Below, piece after piece: positions 10,157-18,931 of a stretch of DNA of 64,000 nt. Position 1 is the first letter of the stretch, and the number at the start of each line of letters is the position of its first letter. Source of the DNA: Bacteroidota bacterium (GTDB taxonomy: Bacteria > Bacteroidota > Bacteroidia > B-17B0 > Aurantibacillaceae); contig JAFLBH010000002.1 in the NCBI GenBank assembly GCA_017303905.1, positions 558,001 through 622,000 of the forward strand, read 5' to 3'. A program made the translations under genes and the position numbers. The notes below the pieces were generated by a model. That model did not search any database. It worked only from the letters and a program-made list of their open reading frames with translations, and was not told where the DNA came from.

Positions 10157-10665
10157 TGTTAAAAGGTAAGAAAAGCATATACATTTTACTGCCGGTCAAT
10201 TTATTGATATGGGGATTTATTGGCTATAAAATTTACTCTGTTTTAAATGAAGATGAAGGCGTTTTGCCACAAGATCTAAAAGTTACAAAAACGAAAATCA
10301 ACAAGACTGATTCTATTGAATACACTTTATCTTTAAATTATGATGATCCATTCTTAAAAAAAGAAATTGAAACAAAACAATTTCATAAGGAACCAAGGTC
10401 AGTACCTAAAAACGACAAAAGCAATTCGCAAACCCTCAAACCACAAAAGCCGGTTGACATAACACCTCCAAAAGAAATCAAATATCTGGGACTCATTCAA
10501 AATAAAACAAGCGGAATTTCGACTGCCATGCTAAGCATTAATGGCCGCTCTTACATTGTAAAAAAATCAGAGACAGTGGAAGGTGTTACCATTAAATCCA
10601 TAGAAAACGAATCCATTTGCGTAAAGGACGGAAAAAAAACATTGACGATTGGAAAGCTGCAGTAA
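10156..10665 (+). CDS. GspC/PilP-like secretin-linking protein
   Basis: A 169-residue protein with one N-terminal transmembrane helix (about residues 8-27), a Lys/Pro-rich linker and a small beta domain at about 110-169: IKYLGLIQNKTSGISTAMLSINGRSYIVKKSETVEGVTIKSIENESICVKDGKKTLTIG. That is the pattern of the homology region of GspC and of PilP (a YxGxI strand, then a strand carrying ...V.G...VxxGE). It should connect the inner-membrane platform to the secretin. No PDZ domain is present. It is the last gene of the operon and shares one base with the lipoprotein gene. No strong terminator is visible after it. Confidence 0.62.
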   Translation: MLKGKKSIYILLPVNLLIWGFIGYKIYSVLNEDEGVLPQDLKVTKTKINKTDSIEYTLSLNYDDPFLKKEIETKQFHKEPRSVPKNDKSNSQTLKPQKPVDITPPKEIKYLGLIQNKTSGISTAMLSINGRSYIVKKSETVEGVTIKSIENESICVKDGKKTLTIGKLQ

Positions 10666-10912
10666 TTGCCGGTATAGATATTCTATAAAGCATTTTGAAC
10701 TTATTATAACAGGATTCCTAAATTAGTAGCCTCATTTAATTTCATAAACCATCGAATTGCTTAGTTAGTTATTTAAATGATTAGCTGAATGTTACCCTTC
10801 TGTGTCAACAAACTTTTAATCTTCCGTTTTAACGTATAAAGTATAAACAAAAGTAAAACTAACCCTTCGGATACACTTTTTTAGTCTATAAATATTATCT
10901 CAAAAATAATTC

Positions 10913-10920
10913 TACATTTG
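10913..10920 (+). promoter_or_regulatory. Promoter -7 element for the PhnA-like gene
   Basis: TACATTTG is a perfect TAnnTTTG match 20 bp upstream of the ATG at 10940. It gives an expected short leader of roughly 13 nt. No clear -33 TTTG is present. Nothing else is seen in 10666-10939. Confidence 0.55.
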
Positions 10921-10939
10921 TCGCTCCTAATTTAATCTT

Positions 10940-11494
10940 ATGTCAATCTCTCCATCTCTAAAAGAACGCAACCAAGGTCAATGTGAATTATGTAATAGCG
11001 AAGCCGCTACAACTGCTTATACGGTTAGTCCGAAAAATGACGACTCCATTGCCAATCAAGTAGCTTTATGCCCGAAATGTTTAGAGAACCTGGATAAAGA
11101 CGATGCTTTTTACTGGCGCGTATTGGAAGGCAGCATTTGGAGTACGGAGCCCAGCGTGCAAGCTTTAAGTTATCGATTATTACAGAAATTCAAGAATGAA
11201 GATTGGGCAAACGATTTAATTTCCTCTATCGACTTAGACGAAAAAACAGTTTCATGGGCCATGAGTGCTTTGGCCGTGAAAGAAATTCACAAGGATGCAT
11301 TTGGAAACGTTCTAGAAAATGGCGACAATGTTGTATTAACACAAGCATTGGATGTTAAAGGCACCAACTTTACCGCGTCTAAAGGAACGGTGGTTAAGCG
11401 TATTAAATTAATCGCTGACAATCACGAACAAATTGAAGGTAAAATCAACGAGCAGTCGATTGTAATTCTAACTAAGTTTGTAAAGAAAAATTGA
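10940..11494 (+). CDS. PhnA/YjdM-like zinc-ribbon protein
   Basis: 184 residues. The N-terminal zinc ribbon has CELC (near residue 15) and CPKC (near 47), and the C-terminal beta-barrel is the PhnA domain (DAFGNVLENGDNVVLTQALDVKGTNFTASKGTVVKRIKL...IEGKINEQSIVILTKFVKK), typical of the YjdM/PhnA family. Despite the historical name, the family is not the phosphonoacetate hydrolase, and its cellular role is not settled. The gene stands alone with its own -7 element and is not part of the secretion operon. The region 11495-11723 downstream shows no gene or clear terminator. Confidence 0.8.
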   Translation: MSISPSLKERNQGQCELCNSEAATTAYTVSPKNDDSIANQVALCPKCLENLDKDDAFYWRVLEGSIWSTEPSVQALSYRLLQKFKNEDWANDLISSIDLDEKTVSWAMSALAVKEIHKDAFGNVLENGDNVVLTQALDVKGTNFTASKGTVVKRIKLIADNHEQIEGKINEQSIVILTKFVKKN

Positions 11495-11723
11495 TGGATT
11501 AATTCAGGTATGACAAGGCTTCCTGCAGAATAAGCGAATATTCGCTGAGACTTCAAACACTTTTATTAATCTCCTCCTATCATTTTCTATACTCCAACAT
11601 TACTATAAATCTGTGCGTTATATTATGGACAGAGATACGAAATATACAACGCTGCGTCTCCCTACCTTCACTGCCAAGAAAATATCTTTCTGTTATTCCA
11701 TAAAACCAGGCCGAAGAAGACCA

Positions 11724-12047
11724 TTAACGTATAAAAGGCTTATTCAACTCTTCAACTAAATGATCTTTAAAATATAAGCGGGTTTGCTTTAATTTACCTG
11801 ACTGATCATATATTCTAAATTCACCCTCTTTCTTACCCTCCTTATACCACCCCGAACACCAAAGTATACCATTATCATAATAGGATTTGTAAAACCCATG
11901 TCTAAATCCATTCGCATAATGCTCTTCAATAATAATTGTTCCATATCGGCTATACTCAATCCATAATCCAGATTTTAATCCTCCTGAATCAAATTGACCT
12001 TCCAGTAAAAGCTCACCGTTTTCAGAATATTCTTTATATAACGACAT
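11724..12047 (-). CDS. MORN-variant repeat protein
   Basis: 107 residues built almost entirely from four tandem MORN_2-type repeats (YSENGELLLEGQF, YSRYGTIIIEEHYANGFRHG, YYDNGILWCSGWYKEGKKEG, YDQSGKLKQTRLYFKDHL). Related repeats occur in YwqK-type antitoxins and in many Bacteroidetes proteins of unknown role. There is no signal peptide. It starts 3 bp after the stop of the 4-helix membrane protein gene and probably ends a three-gene operon. The function is not known. Confidence 0.7.
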   Translation of the reverse strand: MSLYKEYSENGELLLEGQFDSGGLKSGLWIEYSRYGTIIIEEHYANGFRHGFYKSYYDNGILWCSGWYKEGKKEGEFRIYDQSGKLKQTRLYFKDHLVEELNKPFIR

Positions 12048-12050
12048 ATA

Positions 12051-12692
12051 CTAATTCATAAATTCATTCTGATTAACTTTTGGGTATGCAGAGCCGGATG
12101 AAAATACAATCATCTGAATAATCAGCCCAATAACAATAATTAATGCCCAATTTAACTGGCTAATTGTACCGGCAAATGAAACTATTTTAACAGATTCATT
12201 ATTAATTTTATTGCTACGACTCAATTGAATTTTATTCAATTCCTCCAAATCTGCTAATACTATATCAGCTTGCCTTAAACAAGTTTGTTTATCTAATAAG
12301 GTATCTCTTTCTTTCACATAATTAACAGCCAATAACTCGAACTCCCTTACATTCTTCTTGAAATTTGTCAGAACAACCTTTTCATTATCTGTTAACTTTG
12401 TTAACTCATACTGATTAATTAAATCTTCAATCGCTTTTTCATCGCGCAAAATCAATTCTAGGTTATTAGAATCCTCACTCATCAAACCATATTTTTGCAC
12501 GTGTATCTTTTCAGACATTGAATAAATATAGTCCTGTACTATCAAACGGTCGGCATACACTTCCTTAAATGCGTTTTCTAACTGCAAAAAATTATTACTC
12601 TGACTGCTATTATTAAACACTTCAATAACAATAAGCATCAGCAACAAAAAAGCAATTCTGCCTTTGTGTCTAATCGCATAAAACCCTTTCAT
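12051..12692 (-). CDS. Two-helix membrane protein resembling a 4HB_MCP sensor domain without output module
   Basis: 213 residues. One transmembrane helix lies near the N terminus (about residues 12-26) and a second near the C terminus (about 180-200). Between them is an all-helical periplasmic region of about 150 residues (LENAFKEVYADRLIVQDYIYSMSEKIH...) resembling the four-helix-bundle ligand domain of chemoreceptors and histidine kinases. Only about 12 residues follow the second helix, so there is no HAMP, kinase or methyl-accepting domain. It may signal through a partner, or be a stand-alone remnant. It is preceded by the Rnk-like gene (7-bp gap) and followed by the MORN gene (3-bp gap). 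Confidence 0.6.
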   Translation of the reverse strand: MKGFYAIRHKGRIAFLLLMLIVIEVFNNSSQSNNFLQLENAFKEVYADRLIVQDYIYSMSEKIHVQKYGLMSEDSNNLELILRDEKAIEDLINQYELTKLTDNEKVVLTNFKKNVREFELLAVNYVKERDTLLDKQTCLRQADIVLADLEELNKIQLSRSNKINNESVKIVSFAGTISQLNWALIIVIGLIIQMIVFSSGSAYPKVNQNEFMN

Positions 12693-12699
12693 TATACAA

Positions 12700-13062
12700 C
12701 TATTCGTTAATAACTCTAATTATCTTTAACCGCTTGGTTCCTGAAGGCAAAAGCCATTTAAATGAATAAGATTCCCTGAATCCGATTAAAGCAATACTTA
12801 TTGGCGCGAAAATTGAAATTTTACGTTTAGATAAATCAGCCTCGTCAGGTAAAACAATTTGTAAACGGATAGGCTTAGCCATAGAGTCTTCTATAAACTC
12901 CACGGTTGAATTTAAACTTACAATATCCTTCCTTAATTCATCATCCTTTACAACCTGGGCTTTGGACAGCTCCACGCCTAATTGTTTTCCTTCAGGCGAT
13001 TTAAATTTCCTAAGCAAGTTTAATAACCTGCGATAAACTGTTTCTGAAATAATTGGTTTCAT
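12700..13062 (-). CDS. Rnk/GreA-C-terminal-domain protein
   Basis: 120 residues. The C-terminal half matches the GreA/GreB C-terminal FKBP-like domain as found in Rnk (VSLNSTVEFIED...RLQIVLPDEADLSKRKISIFAPISIALIGF...KWLLPSGTKRLKIIRVI). The N-terminal half is a short helical segment rather than the long GreA coiled coil, as in Rnk-type RNA-polymerase-binding regulators. Many Bacteroidetes carry such short proteins in stress-linked operons. It is the first gene of the minus-strand trio. The likely promoter lies in 13063-13200, where the minus strand reads GTACTTTG (one base short of TAnnTTTG) near 13170. Confidence 0.75.
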   Translation of the reverse strand: MKPIISETVYRRLLNLLRKFKSPEGKQLGVELSKAQVVKDDELRKDIVSLNSTVEFIEDSMAKPIRLQIVLPDEADLSKRKISIFAPISIALIGFRESYSFKWLLPSGTKRLKIIRVINE

Positions 13063-13453
13063 ACGATTAGTGTTTTAAAATTTTGGATTTAATTTTTTTA
13101 ATGGCATTAATACGTGAAATTCTCTTTTTTCTTATCTCACTGTGCTTTTTTATAATTTTCAGAAGAGACAAAGTACAGGCGTCCTACCTGAAATAACAAC
13201 ACACTTCATAGCTTAAAAAATTAAGAAGTTAAATTATAATACCGTTAAATAATTACTGGGATCTTCCCCGCCCTTAAAGCGCGCGGGGCTTAAATCACAA
13301 AGGCCTTGTTATTGGAAGTAAAAATGAACTTCTCAACATTAATAACACGCTTTGGTGTTAAAGATTTTAATATATAAGCAATATTGTTCATTTTTGTTAT
13401 TACAAATATATGAAACTAATTTGCATCTAATCGTTAAGATTTGTTATTTATAA
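13063..13453. other. 391-bp divergent intergenic region with one GC-rich hairpin
   Basis: No gene is seen. The one notable element is a GC-rich inverted repeat at 13266-13288 (CCCCGC, 11-nt loop, GCGGGG), standing out in an otherwise AT-rich stretch. It has no adjacent T-tract on either strand. A degenerate plus-strand -7 element (TAATTTG, one base short) lies near 13420, about 30 bp before hemD. Confidence 0.4.
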
Positions 13454-14143
13454 ATGTATACTGATATTCTTAAAAACAAAAGCATTTTCATCTCAAGAAA
13501 AATTGAAAACACAAGCATTTTTAACAAACTTATTACAGAATATGATGTAAGTTTAAATGCTACTTCACTCATTAGCATAGTTCGAATTCCTTTTTCGTAT
13601 ACACCAAAAACTGATTGGATTTTTTTCACAAGCAAGAATGCTATCAATTTTTTCTTTGCTCAAAATCCTGACATAAATGACTCAATTAAATATGGCGTTA
13701 TCAGTAATTCATCAGCCAATGAGCTTAAATTACATAAAAAAGAAGCTCATTTTATTGGTCAGGGTACGGATCTTTTAAAAATCGCGAAAACATTCAGAGA
13801 AACACTAGGAAATGCAAGTGTACTTTTTCCACAAGCCATGGATTCCATGCAAACCATTCAAAAACAATTGGCATTTAGTAACACTGTTTACAATTTATAC
13901 ACTTACAAAACAATTATCCAAACCAATATCAACGTTCCTTATGCCGACATCTTAGTATTTACCAGTCCTTCTAACGTAACTGCATACTATAATCAATACA
14001 AACCGGATAGCAGGCAAATTATTATAGGTATGGGAAACTCAACTAAATATAGGCTTTCGGAATTTGGAGTTAAAAATGTTTTGGTTCCTGCGGAGTTTAG
14101 TGAAAACGGTTTATACAAGTGTATTATTGACATTTGTCAATAA
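13454..14143 (+). CDS. hemD: Uroporphyrinogen-III synthase (HemD-like)
   Basis: 229 residues with the two-lobed Rossmann-like layout of HemD. The first lobe has DWIFFTSKNAINFFFAQ. The linker reads VLFPQAMDSMQTIQKQL, and the second lobe has YADILVFTSPSNVTAYYNQY followed by IIIGMGNSTKYRLSEFGV, matching the family's FTSxxxV and IG..T...L...G motifs. It would cyclise hydroxymethylbilane to uroporphyrinogen III in haem synthesis. The family diverges strongly in sequence, so the call rests on pattern and size. No other haem gene is adjacent. Confidence 0.8.
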   Translation: MYTDILKNKSIFISRKIENTSIFNKLITEYDVSLNATSLISIVRIPFSYTPKTDWIFFTSKNAINFFFAQNPDINDSIKYGVISNSSANELKLHKKEAHFIGQGTDLLKIAKTFRETLGNASVLFPQAMDSMQTIQKQLAFSNTVYNLYTYKTIIQTNINVPYADILVFTSPSNVTAYYNQYKPDSRQIIIGMGNSTKYRLSEFGVKNVLVPAEFSENGLYKCIIDICQ

Positions 14144-14241
14144 GGAATTTGGTTGTCTTTGTGAAAAAATCTAAAAAAACTACTTTTTATTTTATTTCAT
14201 ATAGCATTTGTATAAATAAGATATATTTTTGCATAACTGAT

Positions 14242-14565
14242 ATGCCTGTAATTAATAACATAGTTAGATTTTCCGGACATATACTTGTTATACTTATTTT
14301 ATTAGGCACATTATCTGCGTTAAGCTTGTCTTCAGTTAAATGGATTGAAAGCAAATCCAAACAAACTGAGATAAATTTAAATCAAGATGCCAAATCCGAC
14401 GCATCTGAAGAAAAATCAAATTATGAATTAGAAGAATCCCTTTTGCATTCAATAGAACTTGAACATAAATTTAATTTGTGTTATTCTCAAATTTATTACA
14501 AGTACCAAAATGTATCTTTAATTGACGGCTTATCAGGCCTCAATACTCCTCCTCCCAGGAGTTGA
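14242..14565 (+). CDS. Small single-pass membrane protein, unknown function
   Basis: 107 residues from ATG 14242. An upstream in-frame ATG at 14134, inside the hemD end, would add 36 residues unlike a normal N terminus. The protein has a hydrophobic helix at about residues 9-30 (SGHILVILILLGTLSALSL), then a charged region and a C-terminal block SLIDGLSGLNTPPPRS. It is not recognised. It ends just before a terminator-like hairpin and the RND efflux operon, so it is probably an independent unit. Confidence 0.5.
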   Translation: MPVINNIVRFSGHILVILILLGTLSALSLSSVKWIESKSKQTEINLNQDAKSDASEEKSNYELEESLLHSIELEHKFNLCYSQIYYKYQNVSLIDGLSGLNTPPPRS

Positions 14566-14599
14566 TAATATTGTTGCTGTTTTTTTTTGTTGTATTTAG

Positions 14600-14618
14600 C
14601 AAAGCCTTAATGGCTTTG
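14600..14618 (+). terminator. Rho-independent terminator-like hairpin
   Basis: A 7-bp stem CAAAGCC / GGCTTTG with a 5-nt loop, followed by TTTAATTAATTA. It lies 34 bp after the small membrane protein and 20 bp before the RND adaptor start. The T-tract is interrupted, so termination may be partial. Confidence 0.5.
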
Positions 14619-14638
14619 TTTAATTAATTATTCTTATT

Positions 14639-15763
14639 GTGAAAACAAACATTATTGCGCTATACATAGTGAGCCATCTTTTATTAGCTGGTTGCCGAAG
14701 TAAAGAAAATGAAAGTGAAATCAGAGAAACATTCCCCGTTACTCATGTAATTAAATCAGATACTTCTACATTTACCGATTATGTAGCCGAAGTTCACGCC
14801 ATTCAAAATGTAGAAATGCGTGCACGTGTTACAGGTTATCTTGAAAAAATTCATGTTGATGAGGGAACATATGTAATAGAAAATCAGCTTCTTTTTACTA
14901 TTAATAATCGTGAGTATTTAGAAGAGCTGGCTAAAGCAAAAGCACTTTATAAAAGCGCGGTTGCAGATATGGATGCTGCTGAATTAGAACTCAAAAATGT
15001 TCAGCACCTCGCCGAGAAAAAAATTGTTTCGTCGACTGAACTCGCACTTGCTAAAAACAAACTGGAAGCACAAAAAGCAAAAATGGAGGAAGCATCAGCT
15101 CACCAGTCGTACGCGCAGATCCGCTTATCTAATACAGAAATCCGTGCACCATTCAATGGTATAATCAATCGAATACCTCACAAAACAGGAAGTTTGATTG
15201 ATGAAGGAACATTGCTTACTACCATTTCACATAACGACGATGTGTATGCCTATTTTGATGTATCGGAAAAGGAATACCTCGGTTATGCCCGCAATCTTCA
15301 ATCAGACAGCGTTGAATCAAAAGTGGTTTCACTTATTCTTGCCGATGGCAGCGAACATCCTTACAAGGGGAAAATCGAAACTATAGAAAGTATCATAAAT
15401 GAAAAAACCGGCACGATTGCCTTCAGGGCTCGCTTCAGTAATCCAGGTAAAATAATTAAACACGGAGCAAGTGGACGAGTGCGATTACGAAAAAAATTTA
15501 ACGACGCTCTTTTAATACCGCAAAAATCAACCTTCGAGATTCAGGATAAACATTATGTATACATTTTAGATAATACCAATAAGGTTAATATCAGAAACAT
15601 TACCATCAAACACCGATTACCTCATCTTTACATTATTAACCAAGGGTTAAAAGAAGGCGATAAAATTATTTATGAAGGTATTCAAAATGTAAAAACTGAC
15701 ATGATTATCCAACCTTCAGAAATAAGCATGACTCAAATCATTAAAGAATTAGCCTCCAAATAA
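14639..15763 (+). CDS. RND efflux periplasmic adaptor lipoprotein (AcrA/MexA-like)
   Basis: 374 residues from a GTG start; the codons after it form a lipoprotein signal with lipobox LLAGC (Cys near residue 19). It has the membrane-fusion layout. A lipoyl half-motif (VEMRARVTGYLEKIHVDEGTYVIENQLLFTI) is followed by an alpha-hairpin coiled coil at about 95-160 and the second lipoyl half (NTEIRAPFNGIINRIPHKTGSLIDEGTLL). A beta-barrel and a membrane-proximal domain ending in LKEGDKIIYEGIQNV complete it. It bridges the inner-membrane pump and the outer-membrane channel encoded directly downstream (9-bp gap to the pump gene). Confidence 0.9.
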   Translation: MKTNIIALYIVSHLLLAGCRSKENESEIRETFPVTHVIKSDTSTFTDYVAEVHAIQNVEMRARVTGYLEKIHVDEGTYVIENQLLFTINNREYLEELAKAKALYKSAVADMDAAELELKNVQHLAEKKIVSSTELALAKNKLEAQKAKMEEASAHQSYAQIRLSNTEIRAPFNGIINRIPHKTGSLIDEGTLLTTISHNDDVYAYFDVSEKEYLGYARNLQSDSVESKVVSLILADGSEHPYKGKIETIESIINEKTGTIAFRARFSNPGKIIKHGASGRVRLRKKFNDALLIPQKSTFEIQDKHYVYILDNTNKVNIRNITIKHRLPHLYIINQGLKEGDKIIYEGIQNVKTDMIIQPSEISMTQIIKELASK

Positions 15764-15772
15764 TCAACAATT

Positions 15773-18700
15773 ATGTTCAAGAAATTTATACAAAGGCCGG
15801 TTCTATCCCTTGTTATCTCCGTATTTATTACACTTTTGGGATTATTGGCAATGACACAGCTGCCGGTAACGCAATATCCCGACATTGCTCCACCCGCTGT
15901 ATCTGTTACAACAAAATATACGGGGGCAAACGCGGAGGTGTGTGCCAAAGCTGTGGTTACACCTTTAGAACGAGCAATTAATGGTGTGCCGGGAATGGCA
16001 TATATGACTTCCGTATCAGGTAATGATGGAACAAGTATTATTCAGGTCTATTTTAAAGTAGGCACCGATCCTGATTTAGCAGCTGTAAATGTACAGAACC
16101 GTGTTGCCACTGTACTGGATGAATTACCCGAAGAAGTAATTAAAGCAGGTGTATCTACCGAAAAAGAAGTGAACAGTATGCTGATGTATTTAAATCTTGT
16201 GAGCAGCGATACAACATTAGATGAAAAGTTTATTTACAATTTTGCGGATATTAATGTATTGGCAGAATTAAAACGGATTGACGGTGTAGGGTTTGCTGAT
16301 ATTATGGGGTCGCGAGAATATGCAATGAGAGTTTGGCTTAAACCCGCAAAACTTGATGCCTACGAAATCTCATCGGAAGATATTGTTACAGCTTTGCGTT
16401 CTCAAAACATTGAAGCTGCGCCCGGAAAAATTGGCGAAAGTTCCGGCAGAAAATCACAGTCGCTACAGTATGTATTACGTTATACCGGAAAACTCACACA
16501 AAAAGAACAATATGAAAATCTGGTTGTAAAAGTTGGTGAAGGAGGCGAAATATTAAGGCTTAAAGATGTAGCCGATATCGAATTCGGCTCACTGGATTAT
16601 GATGTATTATCAAAAGAAAACGGTCGGCCTTCTGCGGCAATTGTTTTAAAGCAACGACCCGGATCCAACGCTGCCGAAGTAATTAGTAACATAAAAGAAA
16701 GAATGTCTTTCTTAAAAGAAACTACATTTCCGCCAGGAATGGATTACACAATTAGCTATGACGTGTCGCGATTTCTTGATGCGTCTATTCACGAGGTTAT
16801 AAAAACATTACTAGAAGCTTTTCTTCTGGTAGCTTTAGTTGTATTTATTTTTCTTCAGGACTGGCGATCAACTTTAATTCCGGTTTTAGCGGTACCTGTT
16901 TCTCTTATTGGAACCTTTGCCTTTATGCAACTATTTGGCTTCTCCATTAATCTCCTAACATTATTTGCACTTGTGCTCGCTATTGGTATTGTGGTTGATA
17001 ATGCCATTGTAGTGGTTGAAGCTGTGCATGCCAAAATGGAAGAAACCAATTCCGATCCTAAAACAGCCAGCATGAAAGCAATGAGTGAAATCGGAGGAGC
17101 AATCATAGCCATAACTCTTGTTATGTCGGCTGTTTTTATTCCTGTTGCATTTTTAGACGGACCGGTAGGTGTTTTCTATAGGCAATTCTCTATTACAATG
17201 GCCATTTCAATTATCATTTCCGGTATAAACGCTTTAACCTTAACACCTGCATTGTGTGCTATACTACTAAAAAATCCTCATCATCACCATAAACAAAAAA
17301 ACAGACTAACACGCTTCTTCGATTGGTTTAACCGCAAATATGATGCGATATCGCTTCGTTATAAGAAAACACTAAGTCTATTCATCAACAGGCGTTCAAT
17401 AACTATTGGAGTTTTACTCATTTTTAGTTTAGGTACTTGGGGCGTTGGAAAATTATTGCCCACAGGCTTTATTCCTACCGAAGACCAAGGAACTATTTAT
17501 GTAAATGTTACTACTCCCGTTGGCGCAACCCTTGAAAGAACTGAAGAAGTAATGGCCGAAATAGATGATGTTGCAAAAACATTAAAGGAAATAGAGTCAA
17601 CATCGTCCTTAGCCGGCTTTAGTATGATGACCGACGGATCCGGTGCTTCTTTCGGCATGAGCACTATTAGTTTAAAACCATGGAAAGACAGAGACAAAAC
17701 CGCAAGTGAATTGATCACAGAAATGGAAGAAAAAACAAAACACATTAAAGACGCCGAAATACAATTTTTCCCGCCTCCCGCAGTTCCGGGATTTGGTAAC
17801 GCGGGAGGTTTTGAATTGCGTTTATTAGACAAAACAGGTTCCGGTAACCTTCATAACACTTATGAGGTTACTCAAAAATTTATGGACGCGGTTAAAAAGC
17901 GAAAAGAAATCAAAAACATTTTCACCAGTTTTAATCCAACTTTTCCCCAATACTTAATCCACATCGATCAGGATGTGGCAGCAAAAAAAGGTATCACTGT
18001 TGATAATGCTATGAGTAATCTTCAAACCTTGATGGGAAGTTATTACGCTACCAATTTCATCCGGTTCGGTCAGCTTTATAAAGTAATGTTACAATCCGAT
18101 CCAAAATTCAGAGCACAACCCGAAGACATTTTAAAACTCCGTGTTAAAAATAAAGATGGTGAAATGGTGCCCTACTCGCTTTTCAGCAAAATTGAACGTA
18201 TTTACGGACCCGAACAATTAACCCGTTACAACATGTATACTTCAGCAATGCTAAATGGTGAAGCGGCCGATGGTTATAGCAGTGGTGATGCGATTAAAGC
18301 AATTGAAGAAATTGCAAAAACAATTTTACCAAGAGGATATTCATATGAGTGGTCGGGAATGACACGTGAAGAAATACTTTCAGGTAATCAGGTTATTTAT
18401 ATTTTCGCTCTATGTCTGATATTTGTATATCTCCTACTCAGTGCGCAATATGAGAGCTTTTTGTTACCACTACCTGTAATCTTATCTCTGCCCGTAGGGA
18501 TTTTCGGATCATTGTTTTTGTTGCTAATTACCGGATTGGAAAACAACATCTACGCACAGGTTGCCATGGTAATGTTGATTGGACTTCTAGGCAAAAATGC
18601 CATTTTAATTGTTGAATATGCTATTTTAAAACAAAAACTCGGCCTTAGTGCGACTGAAGCCGCTATGCAAGGCGCAGTTGCACGTTTGAGACCAATTCTT

Positions 18701-18931
18701 ATGACCTCTTTCGCATTTATTGCCGGATTAATTCCGCTGATGATGGCATCAGGAGCAGGCTCAATAGGTAATCGAACGATTGGTACCGCCGCTGCAGGCG
18801 GAATGTTATTAGGAACTGTATTTGGTATTTTAGTTGTGCCGGGGCTTTACATAATTTTTTCAAAAAAAGAAATCAAACATAAAAAGTCAAAACCTTCAGA
18901 AGAAATCGCAGAAACTCATGTTGAAATTTAA
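15773..18931 (+). CDS. RND multidrug efflux transporter, HAE1 family (AcrB-like)
   Basis: 1052 residues, the usual length of AcrB-type pumps. Family marks are FIQRPVLSLVISVFITLLG at the N terminus and VNVQNRVATVLDELPEEV in the porter domain. Further on come SINLLTLFALVLAIGIVVDNAIVVVE in TM4 with the proton-relay Asp, GFIPTEDQGTIYVNV in the second half, and LRPILMTSFAFIAGLIPL near the end. It is a proton-driven inner-membrane exporter of hydrophobic compounds; the substrate cannot be read from sequence. The outer-membrane factor gene begins inside its last codons (14-bp overlap), so adaptor, pump and channel form one operon. Confidence 0.93.
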   Translation: MFKKFIQRPVLSLVISVFITLLGLLAMTQLPVTQYPDIAPPAVSVTTKYTGANAEVCAKAVVTPLERAINGVPGMAYMTSVSGNDGTSIIQVYFKVGTDPDLAAVNVQNRVATVLDELPEEVIKAGVSTEKEVNSMLMYLNLVSSDTTLDEKFIYNFADINVLAELKRIDGVGFADIMGSREYAMRVWLKPAKLDAYEISSEDIVTALRSQNIEAAPGKIGESSGRKSQSLQYVLRYTGKLTQKEQYENLVVKVGEGGEILRLKDVADIEFGSLDYDVLSKENGRPSAAIVLKQRPGSNAAEVISNIKERMSFLKETTFPPGMDYTISYDVSRFLDASIHEVIKTLLEAFLLVALVVFIFLQDWRSTLIPVLAVPVSLIGTFAFMQLFGFSINLLTLFALVLAIGIVVDNAIVVVEAVHAKMEETNSDPKTASMKAMSEIGGAIIAITLVMSAVFIPVAFLDGPVGVFYRQFSITMAISIIISGINALTLTPALCAILLKNPHHHHKQKNRLTRFFDWFNRKYDAISLRYKKTLSLFINRRSITIGVLLIFSLGTWGVGKLLPTGFIPTEDQGTIYVNVTTPVGATLERTEEVMAEIDDVAKTLKEIESTSSLAGFSMMTDGSGASFGMSTISLKPWKDRDKTASELITEMEEKTKHIKDAEIQFFPPPAVPGFGNAGGFELRLLDKTGSGNLHNTYEVTQKFMDAVKKRKEIKNIFTSFNPTFPQYLIHIDQDVAAKKGITVDNAMSNLQTLMGSYYATNFIRFGQLYKVMLQSDPKFRAQPEDILKLRVKNKDGEMVPYSLFSKIERIYGPEQLTRYNMYTSAMLNGEAADGYSSGDAIKAIEEIAKTILPRGYSYEWSGMTREEILSGNQVIYIFALCLIFVYLLLSAQYESFLLPLPVILSLPVGIFGSLFLLLITGLENNIYAQVAMVMLIGLLGKNAILIVEYAILKQKLGLSATEAAMQGAVARLRPILMTSFAFIAGLIPLMMASGAGSIGNRTIGTAAAGGMLLGTVFGILVVPGLYIIFSKKEIKHKKSKPSEEIAETHVEI

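Noticed and set aside
10666-10939. Short inverted repeat after the GspC-like gene as operon terminator
   Set aside because: The pairing near 10672-10690 is weak and AU-rich without a T-tract, so it was not called.
13266-13288. GC-rich hairpin as a terminator
   Set aside because: No T-tract follows on either strand and both neighbouring genes point away from it.
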